Shown one piece after another: positions 35,049 to 41,985 of a stretch of 64,000 nt of DNA. The stretch comes from Frigoribacterium faeni (GTDB taxonomy: Bacteria; Actinomycetota; Actinomycetes; Actinomycetales; Microbacteriaceae): the NCBI RefSeq assembly GCF_007988805.1, contig NZ_BJUV01000011.1, positions 37,279-101,278 of the forward strand, read 5' to 3'. Every line of letters starts with the position of its first letter. Within the stretch, counting starts at the first letter, position 1. The notes below the pieces were generated by a model, which was not told the origin of the DNA, did no database searches, and saw only the letters and a list, made by a program, of their open reading frames with translations. The position numbers and the translations under genes are program-made.

Positions 35049-36623
35049 GTGAGTGTATCGGATTCCAGTGGACGGAACGGCAGTCGACGGATGTTCCTCG
35101 CGGCGGGGGCGGTCGCGGCGGCCGCCGCGCTGGCGGTCCACGACGAGGTGCCCGCTGCGGCCGCCACCGCCGACGGCGACGACCCGCACGTCGCCGTCGA
35201 CGTCAAGCGGATCGGTGCCAAGGGCGACGGCAGGACCGACGACACCGTCGCGTTCCAACGCGCGCTCGACCTGGCGGCGGCCGTGCGCGGGCGCGTGGTC
35301 GTGCCGGCCGGGGCGTATCTGATCGACTCGGTCTCGGTGCCCATGCTCGTCAAGGTGCAGGGGCTCGGCTCGGACATCAGTCGCTACGGCTCGGGCACGA
35401 GCGGTGGCGTCAACCTGCGGCACGTGCCGACGTCGGCGGCGCCGATGATGATCGTGTCCGGTCCGGGCACGACCCTCGAGGGGCTGACGCTGCAGGGCAA
35501 CGGATCGGCGGCGCCGCTGCTGCGGGTGGACAACGGCTTCGAGTCCCGTCTCGACCGCGTGCACCTGGCCAACGTGGCCGGGACGGCCCTGCTCGCCCAG
35601 CGGGTCAACAACGCCTTCTGGTCGGACGTCTTCATCAACAACTGCGGCACCGAGAGCGATGCGGCGATGGTGGTCAAGTCGCCGCCGCCCGAGATGTCGA
35701 TGACGAACTCGAACACGTTCACCTGCGTCGACCTGACCATCGAGGGCAGCCCCGGCCCGGCGCTCGACCTCGGCTGGGGTGCGGCGAGCGAGTACTTCGT
35801 CGAGTTCGTCCGGCTGGTCGCGTTGCACGTCGAGGCGCTGCAGACCGGGGCGTCGCCCGAGGCCGTGGTCCGCATCGGCAACGTGCGTCAGGTCGAGTTC
35901 GTCAGCCCGTTCGTCTACGGGGGAGGCGGGCCGCTGATCGAGCACCGGCAGGCGCGACCGCGCGGTGTCGTCCTCGAGGGGGGAGTCCGCGTGATCGGCG
36001 GCGCCCTGCTGGGCGTCGACCCCGCCAAGGCCACCGCGAACGACTGCCTCGTGCGCCTCTCGGCGGGCGACGACTTCGCCCTCGTCGGAACACGCCTGGG
36101 TCGGTTCACGGGCGCCGCGGTGTCCGTCGAGCAGAGCTACGGCGCGAACGTGATGATCGATCCGACGGTGCGCGTGCAGCTGCCGAAGGGCGGTGTGGCG
36201 CTGCGCGACGCCCGACCGGCGCGCACCCTGCCGGTCTGGCGCTGGCCGGGCGGGGTCACCACGGCCTCGGCCGTCGAGGTGGGCGGGCACCTCGTCGCCG
36301 GGCGCATCGCCGCGCCGTCGGCCGCGCCCCTGGCCGCGGCGGCCATGGGTTCGGCGAGGGTCGTCGTCGACGGCAGCGACATGGCGGGCTCGGTGCGGTT
36401 CACGCCCGGCTCGGCGGCGAAGGCCGGACCGCAGGTGCGGCTGACGTTCGCGACGGCGTTCGCGGTGCCGCCGACGGTGGTGCTGACGGCGCTGTCCGCC
36501 GCGGCCGCCCGGTGCCGCCCGTACGTCTCGGTGACGAAGGATCACGTCGACGTCTGCGTGGTCGAGCCGCTCGCCGCCGATCAGAGGGGCGAGATCGTCT
36601 TCGGATACCAGATCGTGGGCTGA
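35049..36623 (+). CDS. Tat-exported right-handed beta-helix protein (pectate-lyase-3-like)
   Basis: 524-residue exported protein with a twin-arginine signal (SRRMFLAAG, Arg13-Arg14) and cleavage near residue 38. DVKRIGAKGDGRTDDTVAFQRALDLAA is the hallmark N-terminal repeat of pectate-lyase-3/GH28-type parallel beta-helices (core FGAKGDG-like). Repeated turns such as TLEGLTLQGNG and VRVIGGALLG follow; a separate beta domain occupies about residues 420-524. Catalytic residues cannot be assigned, so lyase, hydrolase or phage-tailspike-like binding roles are all possible. GTG at 35049 follows AGAGGG; an overlapping ATG is immediately followed by TGA. Confidence 0.82.
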   Translation: MSVSDSSGRNGSRRMFLAAGAVAAAAALAVHDEVPAAAATADGDDPHVAVDVKRIGAKGDGRTDDTVAFQRALDLAAAVRGRVVVPAGAYLIDSVSVPMLVKVQGLGSDISRYGSGTSGGVNLRHVPTSAAPMMIVSGPGTTLEGLTLQGNGSAAPLLRVDNGFESRLDRVHLANVAGTALLAQRVNNAFWSDVFINNCGTESDAAMVVKSPPPEMSMTNSNTFTCVDLTIEGSPGPALDLGWGAASEYFVEFVRLVALHVEALQTGASPEAVVRIGNVRQVEFVSPFVYGGGGPLIEHRQARPRGVVLEGGVRVIGGALLGVDPAKATANDCLVRLSAGDDFALVGTRLGRFTGAAVSVEQSYGANVMIDPTVRVQLPKGGVALRDARPARTLPVWRWPGGVTTASAVEVGGHLVAGRIAAPSAAPLAAAAMGSARVVVDGSDMAGSVRFTPGSAAKAGPQVRLTFATAFAVPPTVVLTALSAAAARCRPYVSVTKDHVDVCVVEPLAADQRGEIVFGYQIVG

Positions 36624-36632
36624 CGGTCGCCT

Positions 36633-36676
36633 CCGGCGTCGGCCCGGCGTCGGTCCGGTGTCGGTCCGGCGTCGAT
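36633..36676. repeat. Four 11-bp tandem repeats
   Basis: Units CCGGCGTCGGC, CCGGCGTCGGT, CCGGTGTCGGT and CCGGCGTCGAT directly after the beta-helix gene; a fifth degenerate unit follows. Confidence 0.75.
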
Positions 36677-36703
36677 CCGTCTCGGCCGGCTCGGTGTCGC
36701 GGC

Positions 36704-36724
36704 GCCTGAGCCGCGGGCTCAGGC
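36704..36724. terminator. Short hairpin between convergent beta-helix and zincin genes
   Basis: GCCTGAGCC-GCG-GGCTCAGGC, a perfect 9-bp stem whose right arm contains the stop codon of the zincin gene. Confidence 0.65.
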
Positions 36725-37123
36725 CCAGCCGAGCTCGTGGAGTTGGTCGTCGTCGATGCCGTAGAAGTGCGCGATCTCGTGCACGAGGGTCACGTGGATC
36801 TCGTCGGCGAGCTGCTCGACGTCGTCGACGGCGGCGAGGTGCGGTTCGCGGTAGAGGATGATCCGGTCGGGGAGCTCGCCGAAGCCGTACTGGCCCCGGT
36901 CGGTGAGGGCGACGCCGTCGTAGAGGCCGAGGAGGTCGAGGGAGCCGTCCTCGGGGCGGTCGTCCGTGACGAAGACGAGGTTGTCGAGGCCGTCGACCAT
37001 GTCGTCGGGCAGCAGGTCGAGCTGGTCGACCACCATCCGCTCGAACCGCTCGGCATCGATCTCGGCCGGGTCGATGCCCGCCGGCTGATCGTCGTCGGCG
37101 TCGTGCTGCTGGGGTCCGTCCAC
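36719..37123 (-). CDS. Zincin-like metallopeptidase family protein
   Basis: 134-residue cytoplasmic protein of the small metallopeptidase (zincin-1) family. The C-terminal HEIAHFYGIDDDQLHELGW gives the two zinc histidines and catalytic Glu of HExxH plus a downstream acidic/Gly motif. PDRIILYREP is the usual preceding strand. Substrates are unknown for the family. GTG at 37123 is chosen over the open frame to 37354, which runs into the tRNA-His region and has no similarity; GAGAG lies about 8 nt upstream. Confidence 0.82.
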   Translation of the reverse strand: MDGPQQHDADDDQPAGIDPAEIDAERFERMVVDQLDLLPDDMVDGLDNLVFVTDDRPEDGSLDLLGLYDGVALTDRGQYGFGELPDRIILYREPHLAAVDDVEQLADEIHVTLVHEIAHFYGIDDDQLHELGWA

Positions 37124-37271
37124 GCCCCTACTCTCGCACGCCACGCGGATCGCCCCCTGGGCGCTTCGCCCCACCAGGGCGGCGGAGCGAAACGCGACGA
37201 GCGCAGCGATGTCTGGTCCCACGACGTCGTCGATGCGCTCGCGCATCGACGACCAGAAGGCGCCAGAGCCC

Positions 37272-37306
37272 AAAAAATCCCCTGCCCATTGGAGGGCAGG
37301 GGATTT
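37272..37306 (-). terminator. Rho-independent terminator of tRNA-His
   Basis: On the minus strand: a perfect 13-bp stem (37275-37287 with 37294-37306), 6-nt loop, followed by a run of six T. It lies directly downstream of tRNA-His. It is the only textbook U-tract terminator noticed in the window. Confidence 0.92.
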
Positions 37307-37312
37307 CATTTG

Positions 37313-37386
37313 GGTGAGTAACGGGGCTTGAACCCGCGGCCTCCTAGACCACAACCAGGCGCTCTACCAGCTGAGCTATACCCACC
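37313..37386 (-). tRNA. tRNA-His (GUG)
   Basis: Cloverleaf on the minus strand: acceptor GTGGGTA pairs with TACTCAC. The extra 5' G (position -1, base 37386) faces C73, the identity element of tRNA-His. The anticodon loop TTGTGGT gives GUG, and the T arm reads CGGGTTCAAGCCCCG. CCA is not fully encoded. Linkage to orn is conserved in actinobacteria. Confidence 0.95.
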
Positions 37387-37425
37387 ATGCGCGGCCGCCG
37401 AAGCGATCGCAACGAGAAGACTCTA

Positions 37426-38046
37426 CTACAGCCTGGAGGCCCATTCGTCCACGACGGCCTTCGAGATGGCCTGGACGTCGTCGGTGGTGGGTCCGGGCTC
37501 GGCGACGAAGCCGGCTCGGCGGTAGTACTCGAGCTCGCGGATGGACTCGAGGATGTCGGCGAGGGCCCGGTGGCCGCCGTTCTTCTGTGGTGCGTTGAAG
37601 TACACCCGGGGGAACCAGCGGCGGGCGAGCTCCTTGATCGACGAGACGTCGATGCTGCGGTAGTGCAGGTGTCCGTCGACGCGCGGCATGTACTTGGCGA
37701 GGAACGCCCGGTCGGTGCCGATGGTGTTGCCGGCGAGCGGCGCGTGCTGCTCGGTCGGCACGTACTTCAGGATGTATTCGAGCACCTCGAACTCGGCCTC
37801 GGCCAGGCTGACGCCGTTCGGGATCTCGTCGATCAGGCCCGAGGAGGTGTGCATCTCGGTGACGAAGTCGCCCATGTTGTCGAGCGCCGACTGGTCGGGC
37901 TTGATGACGATGGTGAACCCGGGGTGGACGGGGGTGAGGTCGAAGTCGGTGACCACGACGGCGACTTCGACCAGTTCGTCGACGCTGAGGTCGAGCCCGG
38001 TCATCTCGCAGTCGATCCAGACCAGTCGGTCGTTCGCTGAAGCCAT
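37426..38046 (-). CDS. orn: Oligoribonuclease
   Basis: 206-residue DEDDh 3'-5' exoribonuclease that degrades di- to penta-ribonucleotides and pGpG. LVWIDCEMTGLD carries the first Asp and Glu (Asp12, Glu14). PLAGNTIGTDRAFL, YRSIDVSSIKEL and GGHRALADILESI hold the remaining acidic residues and the His. ATG at 38046 lies 6 nt after TAGACT (minus strand, 38053-38058), so the mRNA is probably leaderless. tRNA-His lies just downstream. Confidence 0.96.
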   Translation of the reverse strand: MASANDRLVWIDCEMTGLDLSVDELVEVAVVVTDFDLTPVHPGFTIVIKPDQSALDNMGDFVTEMHTSSGLIDEIPNGVSLAEAEFEVLEYILKYVPTEQHAPLAGNTIGTDRAFLAKYMPRVDGHLHYRSIDVSSIKELARRWFPRVYFNAPQKNGGHRALADILESIRELEYYRRAGFVAEPGPTTDDVQAISKAVVDEWASRL

Positions 38047-38077
38047 GGGGGGAGTCTAGCGGCGTGGGTCGCCGGCC

Positions 38078-39313
38078 TCAGGCCAGGTCGCCGGCCCCGA
38101 TCGCCTCGGCTTCCACCTGGGCGGATTCGGGTCCGTCGTCGACGCGGCGCAGGGCCCGTCCGGCGGCGAGCACGACGACGAACGCGACGGCGACGCTCGC
38201 GGCGGCGAAGACGTAGGCCGCGCTCGGCGCGATGGTGTCGGCCAGCAGGGTCGCCACGGGCGGCGCGACCGCACCGCCGAGGAACCGGACGCCCGAGTAG
38301 GCGCTCGACGCCACCGATCGGGGCAGGTCGGTGGCCTCCATGACCGACTCGGTCAGCACGGTGTTCAGCACGCCGAGCACGAGTCCGCCGACGACCACGC
38401 AGACCACGAGGGCGGCGGGGGTCCCGACGACGATCGCCGCGGCGACGAGGTCGAGGGCGAGCAGCGGCAGGGCGATCTTGAGCACGGTGGTGCGCTTCAT
38501 CCGAGCGGTGAGCAGCGGTGCGACCCAGACCGAGGTGACGGCGAGGCCGACACCCCAGCCGAAGAAGGTGAAGCCGATGCCGAGCGCGCCGAAGCCGAGC
38601 GGGTACGGGGTGTAGGCGAGGAGCACGAAGAAGCCGATGTTGTAGAACAGGGCGGTCGCGGCGAGGGCGCCGAGCGCCGGGCGGGCCAGGGCCCGGAACG
38701 GAGCCGAGAGAGGCGTCGGCGTGGGCTTCTCCATCGCGCCGCCCTTGAGGAACAGCACGATGGCGATGAATGCGATGGCCATGAGGGTCGTGACGCCGAA
38801 GAACGGCCCGCGCCAGCTGACCGAGCCGAGCAGGCCGCCGATCAGCGGGCCGATCGCGATGCCGAGGCCGAGGGCGGCCTCGTACAGGATGATCGCGGAG
38901 GCGGTGCCGCCGCTGGCGGCGCCGACGATCGTCGCGAGGGCGGTCGAGATGAACAGGGCGTTGCCGAGACCCCAGCCGGCGCGGAAGCCGATGATCGACC
39001 AGACGTCGCCGCTCGTCGCGGCGAGGAGGGCGAAGACGACGATCAGCGCGAGCCCGATCAGGAGGGTCTTCTTCGCACCGAGCCTGCTCGAGACCCAGCT
39101 GGTGAAGAACATCGCGACGCCCGTGACGGCGAGGTAGCTGGTGAAGAGCAGCTCGGTCTGGGTCGGGCTCGCCTTGAGCGACTCGGCGATGGCGGGCAGG
39201 ATCGGGTCGACCAGGCCGATGCCCATGAAGGCGACGACGCAGGCGAATGCGATCGCCCAGACGGCGGTCGGCTGGTGCAGGATGCTGGGCTTCGTGCTCG
39301 TGGCGGCGCTCAT
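38078..39313 (-). CDS. MFS efflux transporter
   Basis: 411-residue major-facilitator protein with 12 predicted helices. The DHA1-type first helix region is MGIGLVDPILPAIAESL, with the loop motif WVSSRLGAKKTLLIG (motif A) and GPLIGGLLGSVSWRGPFF (motif C of drug:H+ antiporters). ATG at 39313 overlaps the stop of the upstream marR gene (ATGA). The pairing with a MarR regulator and its palindromic operator suggests inducible export of a toxic compound; the substrate is unknown. Confidence 0.92.
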   Translation of the reverse strand: MSAATSTKPSILHQPTAVWAIAFACVVAFMGIGLVDPILPAIAESLKASPTQTELLFTSYLAVTGVAMFFTSWVSSRLGAKKTLLIGLALIVVFALLAATSGDVWSIIGFRAGWGLGNALFISTALATIVGAASGGTASAIILYEAALGLGIAIGPLIGGLLGSVSWRGPFFGVTTLMAIAFIAIVLFLKGGAMEKPTPTPLSAPFRALARPALGALAATALFYNIGFFVLLAYTPYPLGFGALGIGFTFFGWGVGLAVTSVWVAPLLTARMKRTTVLKIALPLLALDLVAAAIVVGTPAALVVCVVVGGLVLGVLNTVLTESVMEATDLPRSVASSAYSGVRFLGGAVAPPVATLLADTIAPSAAYVFAAASVAVAFVVVLAAGRALRRVDDGPESAQVEAEAIGAGDLA

Positions 39314-39747
39314 GCGGGCACCGCCTCGGTGCTGACGCGGGTGGCGAGCAGTTGGGCGGCGTGGTCGAGCACGCCCCACTCGGCCTCGTCGAGGTCGGAG
39401 AACAGGGCGCCGAGGGCGTCGGCGAGCTGTGCCCTCCACTCGACGAGAGCGCGGGTGCCCTTGTCGCTGATCGCGATGAGCCAGGCGCGGGAGTCGTCGA
39501 CGTCGGCGATGCGGTAGACGAGTTCGTCGTCGATGAGTCCGCGGAGCAGTTTGGTCATGGTCGGTTGGCTGACGCGGCTCGCCTTGGCGAGGTCGCCCAC
39601 CCGCAGGCTGCCGTCGGTCGTGAGGATCGACAGCGTGCGCCAGACGGCGGGGGAGGTGGTGCGGCCGGTCTCCTGCGCGGCGATCCGCGTCAGGCGATGG
39701 GTCGACGTCAGGAGGGATTCCAGGATGTCGGTCGGCTGTGAAGTCAT
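39310..39747 (-). CDS. MarR family transcriptional regulator
   Basis: 145-residue winged-helix repressor. DGSLRVGDLAKASRVSQPTMTKLLRGL is the recognition-helix region, followed by the wing (VYRIADVDDSRAWLIAISDKG) and a C-terminal dimer helix. It is first in a two-gene operon with an MFS transporter. TAGACT (minus, 39755-39760) lies 7 nt before the ATG, so the mRNA is leaderless. A 26-nt perfect palindrome overlaps the upstream side of that -10, the classic position for autorepression. Confidence 0.93.
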   Translation of the reverse strand: MTSQPTDILESLLTSTHRLTRIAAQETGRTTSPAVWRTLSILTTDGSLRVGDLAKASRVSQPTMTKLLRGLIDDELVYRIADVDDSRAWLIAISDKGTRALVEWRAQLADALGALFSDLDEAEWGVLDHAAQLLATRVSTEAVPA

Positions 39748-39759
39748 GAGGGACAGTCT

Positions 39760-39785
39760 ATAGCCAAGCTATATAGCTTGGCTAT
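39760..39785. promoter_or_regulatory. 26-nt palindromic MarR operator
   Basis: ATAGCCAAGCTAT followed by its exact reverse complement. It abuts or overlaps the -10 of marR (39755-39760, minus) and lies 80 bp upstream of the divergent small gene at 39866, so it could control both. It is also the most AT-rich spot nearby. Confidence 0.82.
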
Positions 39786-39865
39786 TCTTTTCTCCGATCC
39801 ACCGGGCCTCGCCGACCGCGGGGCAACCTGGACACCGACTCCGTGCCTCCTGGTAGACCTGGGGC

Positions 39866-40150
39866 ATGACAGACAGCAAGCCCACCGTGGCCGAGGGTTC
39901 CGAGTACGTCGTCTTCTTCGAAGGCGGCCCCAGCGACGGAGCCACCGACACCCGCATCAGCACCGACGGCAGCTACGACGACGAGATCACCGACTTCGTG
40001 CTCGTCGACGGCATGGAGACCGGCATCGTCTACACGGCCACCGAGGCCAAGATGGTCGGCGAGCAGCTTCAGGTGCACTACTCCGTCGACACGAAGGACA
40101 GCGACCCGGTCGACGACCCCGAGGACCGCAACGACGACCGCGACAACTGA
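39866..40150 (+). CDS. Small acidic protein of unknown function
   Basis: 94-residue, strongly acidic protein with no signal peptide or membrane segment. The middle part (YVVFFEGGPSDGATDTRIS and VHYSVD) looks like a small beta domain; the tail is almost all Asp, Arg and Asn. I do not recognise a named family. ATG at 39866 has a TAGACC about 8 nt upstream, compatible with leaderless transcription. It is divergent from marR and ends at a strong hairpin. Confidence 0.7.
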   Translation: MTDSKPTVAEGSEYVVFFEGGPSDGATDTRISTDGSYDDEITDFVLVDGMETGIVYTATEAKMVGEQLQVHYSVDTKDSDPVDDPEDRNDDRDN

Positions 40151-40184
40151 GCCGGGCGGCTGCGGCCGCTCCGGAGTCGATCGC

Positions 40185-40218
40185 AGGAGGCGCGAGGGAA
40201 CATTCCCTCGCGCCTCCT
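40185..40218 (+). terminator. Strong terminator with the recurring word in one arm
   Basis: Perfect 15-bp stem (40185-40199 with 40204-40218) and a 4-nt loop ACAT. The right arm contains CGCGCCTCCTCG (40209-40220). It lies 34 nt after the small acidic gene, and the next gene starts within 14 nt of its end. Confidence 0.85.
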
Positions 40219-40222
40219 CGTT

Positions 40223-40492
40223 GTGCCCGGCATGAAGCTCGAGCTCTACACGTCCGCGTTCTGCGGCCCCTGCCACGCCGCTCGCGCCGTCGTGGCCGAC
40301 GCCCGAGCCCTCGTCCCCGCGCTCGAGGTCGACGAAGCAGACGTCGCCGCTCGCCCCGATCAGGCCGAGGCGCGCGACATCCGCAGCACCCCGACCATCG
40401 TCGTCACGCGCGACGACGGCGAGGTCGTCTTCCGGGCCGCGGGCGTCCCGTCGCTCGACAAGCTGCTCGGAGCGATGGCCCTGGCGGTCTGA
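40223..40492 (+). CDS. Thioredoxin-like small oxidoreductase
   Basis: 86-89-residue thioredoxin-fold protein with a CGPC active site (YTSAFCGPCHAA) near the N-terminus and a cis-Pro loop (STPTIVVTRDDGEVVF). It is shorter than classical thioredoxin and lacks a signal peptide, so it is a cytoplasmic disulphide oxidoreductase, perhaps mycoredoxin- or NrdH-like in role. GTG at 40223 or ATG at 40232 are possible starts. Neither has a ribosome site, because the terminator hairpin ends at 40218. How it is transcribed is unclear. Confidence 0.82.
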   Translation: MPGMKLELYTSAFCGPCHAARAVVADARALVPALEVDEADVAARPDQAEARDIRSTPTIVVTRDDGEVVFRAAGVPSLDKLLGAMALAV

Positions 40493-40629
40493 ACCGCGTC
40501 GGCGGGTGCGGGCGGACGGGGCGACTCCGAGGAGGCGCGGGTCGGCTCATCGGGTCCTCATAAGCTCTCCGCGGCCCCGCCATCGGATCGTGCGAGGCCC
40601 CCGATAGCCGGACGATCGACTGTGGACGC

Positions 40630-41985
40630 ATGCCTGACAACGACCACAGCCCACGACCCGACGGCCTGCGCCTCGACATCGTCGTCCCCGTGTACGACGA
40701 GGCGGCGACCCTCGAGGCCAGCATCGCGAGCCTTCACGACCACCTGACCCGACACGTCGCCGACCGCTGGCGCGTGACCATCGCCGACAACGCGAGCACC
40801 GACGGCACCGCCGAGCTCGCGGACCGTCTCGCCGCCCGCCTGCCGGGGGTGATCGCCGTGCACCTGTCCGAGAAGGGGCGGGGCCGTGCGCTCAAGCAGG
40901 TCTGGGCGGCCTCGCCGGCCGATGTGCTGGTGTACCTCGACGAGGATCTCTCGACCGACCTCTCGGCCCTCGGGCCGTTGGTCGCCCCGCTGCTCTCGGG
41001 ACACTCCGACCTCGCCATCGGCACGCGGCTGAGCCGGTCGTCCCGCGTGGTGCGAGGCGGCAAGCGCGAGTTCATCTCGCGCAGCTACAACCTCCTCCTG
41101 CGGCGCACGATGGGCGTGGGGTTCAGTGACGCCCAGTGCGGGTTCAAGGCGATCCGCCGCGAGGCCGCCGAGCGCCTGCTGCCCCTGGTGGAGGACACCG
41201 GCTGGTTCTTCGACACCGAGCTGCTGATCCTGGCCGAGCGCTCGGGTCTGCGCATCCACGAGGTCCCCGTCGACTGGGTCGACGACCCCGACAGCTCGGT
41301 CGACATCGTGTCGACCGCGGTGGCCGACCTCAAGGGCATGGTCCGCGTCGGGACGGGGATCGCCCGCGGCACGATCCCGGTCCAGGCCGTGTACGAGGCC
41401 ATCGGGAGGCGTCCGTTCGATCCGCCCGCGCCTCCCACCTTCTTCTCCCAGGTCGTCCGGTTCGGCGTGGTCGGCGTGGCGTCGACCGCGGCGTACGCCC
41501 TGCTCTATCTGGTGATGCTGCACCTGATGCCGCCCCAGGCGGCGAACTTCGTGGCGCTGCTGGTGACGGCCGTGTTCAACACGGCCGCCAACCGCCGGTT
41601 CACCTTCGGCGTGCGAGGCTCGTCGGGAGTGGCCCGGCATCAGCTGCAGGGCCTGATGGTCTTCGGGCTGGCGTGGCTGCTGACCTCCGGGTCGCTCGTC
41701 GTGCTGCACACCGCAGCGCCGTCGGCCGGAGCGCACGCCGAGCTGGCGGTGCTGACGGCGGCGAACCTCGTCGCGACCGTGCTGCGGTTCGCGCTGCTGC
41801 GCGTCTGGGTGTTCCGCTCGCAGGCGACGCACGTGACGACCGGACCGGCGGACGAGCGGGCGTCGGCTTCGGCTTCCCCTCCGGCTTCCCGGGCTTCGGC
41901 GGCGCATCCCGCTCCCGTCTCCGACCTGACCGTGCGCTTCGCCGCGGTCGCGGACGACGACGACGTCTCGGCGGCCCAGCGATGA
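40630..41985 (+). CDS. Fused family 2 glycosyltransferase-GtrA protein
   Basis: 451-residue bifunctional protein. Residues about 1-245 are a polyprenyl-phosphate-sugar-synthase-like GT2 (DIVVPVYDEAATLE, ADNASTDGTAE, YLDEDLSTDL as the DxD strand, GFKAIRREAAERLL). Residues about 268-400 are a four-helix GtrA domain (VVRFGVVGVASTAAYALLY, FNTAANRRFTFG). It would charge polyprenyl phosphate with a sugar and help flip it. The Ser/Ala/Pro-rich tail is probably disordered. The stop overlaps the ATG of the GT39 gene, so the pair forms one functional unit. ATG at 40630 has no strong ribosome site. Confidence 0.92.
   Translation: MPDNDHSPRPDGLRLDIVVPVYDEAATLEASIASLHDHLTRHVADRWRVTIADNASTDGTAELADRLAARLPGVIAVHLSEKGRGRALKQVWAASPADVLVYLDEDLSTDLSALGPLVAPLLSGHSDLAIGTRLSRSSRVVRGGKREFISRSYNLLLRRTMGVGFSDAQCGFKAIRREAAERLLPLVEDTGWFFDTELLILAERSGLRIHEVPVDWVDDPDSSVDIVSTAVADLKGMVRVGTGIARGTIPVQAVYEAIGRRPFDPPAPPTFFSQVVRFGVVGVASTAAYALLYLVMLHLMPPQAANFVALLVTAVFNTAANRRFTFGVRGSSGVARHQLQGLMVFGLAWLLTSGSLVVLHTAAPSAGAHAELAVLTAANLVATVLRFALLRVWVFRSQATHVTTGPADERASASASPPASRASAAHPAPVSDLTVRFAAVADDDDVSAAQR

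Noticed and set aside
36633..36676. 11-bp tandem repeats as iteron-like origin
   Set aside because: Only four degenerate GC-rich units with no AT-rich region or initiator gene; most likely slippage after a gene end.
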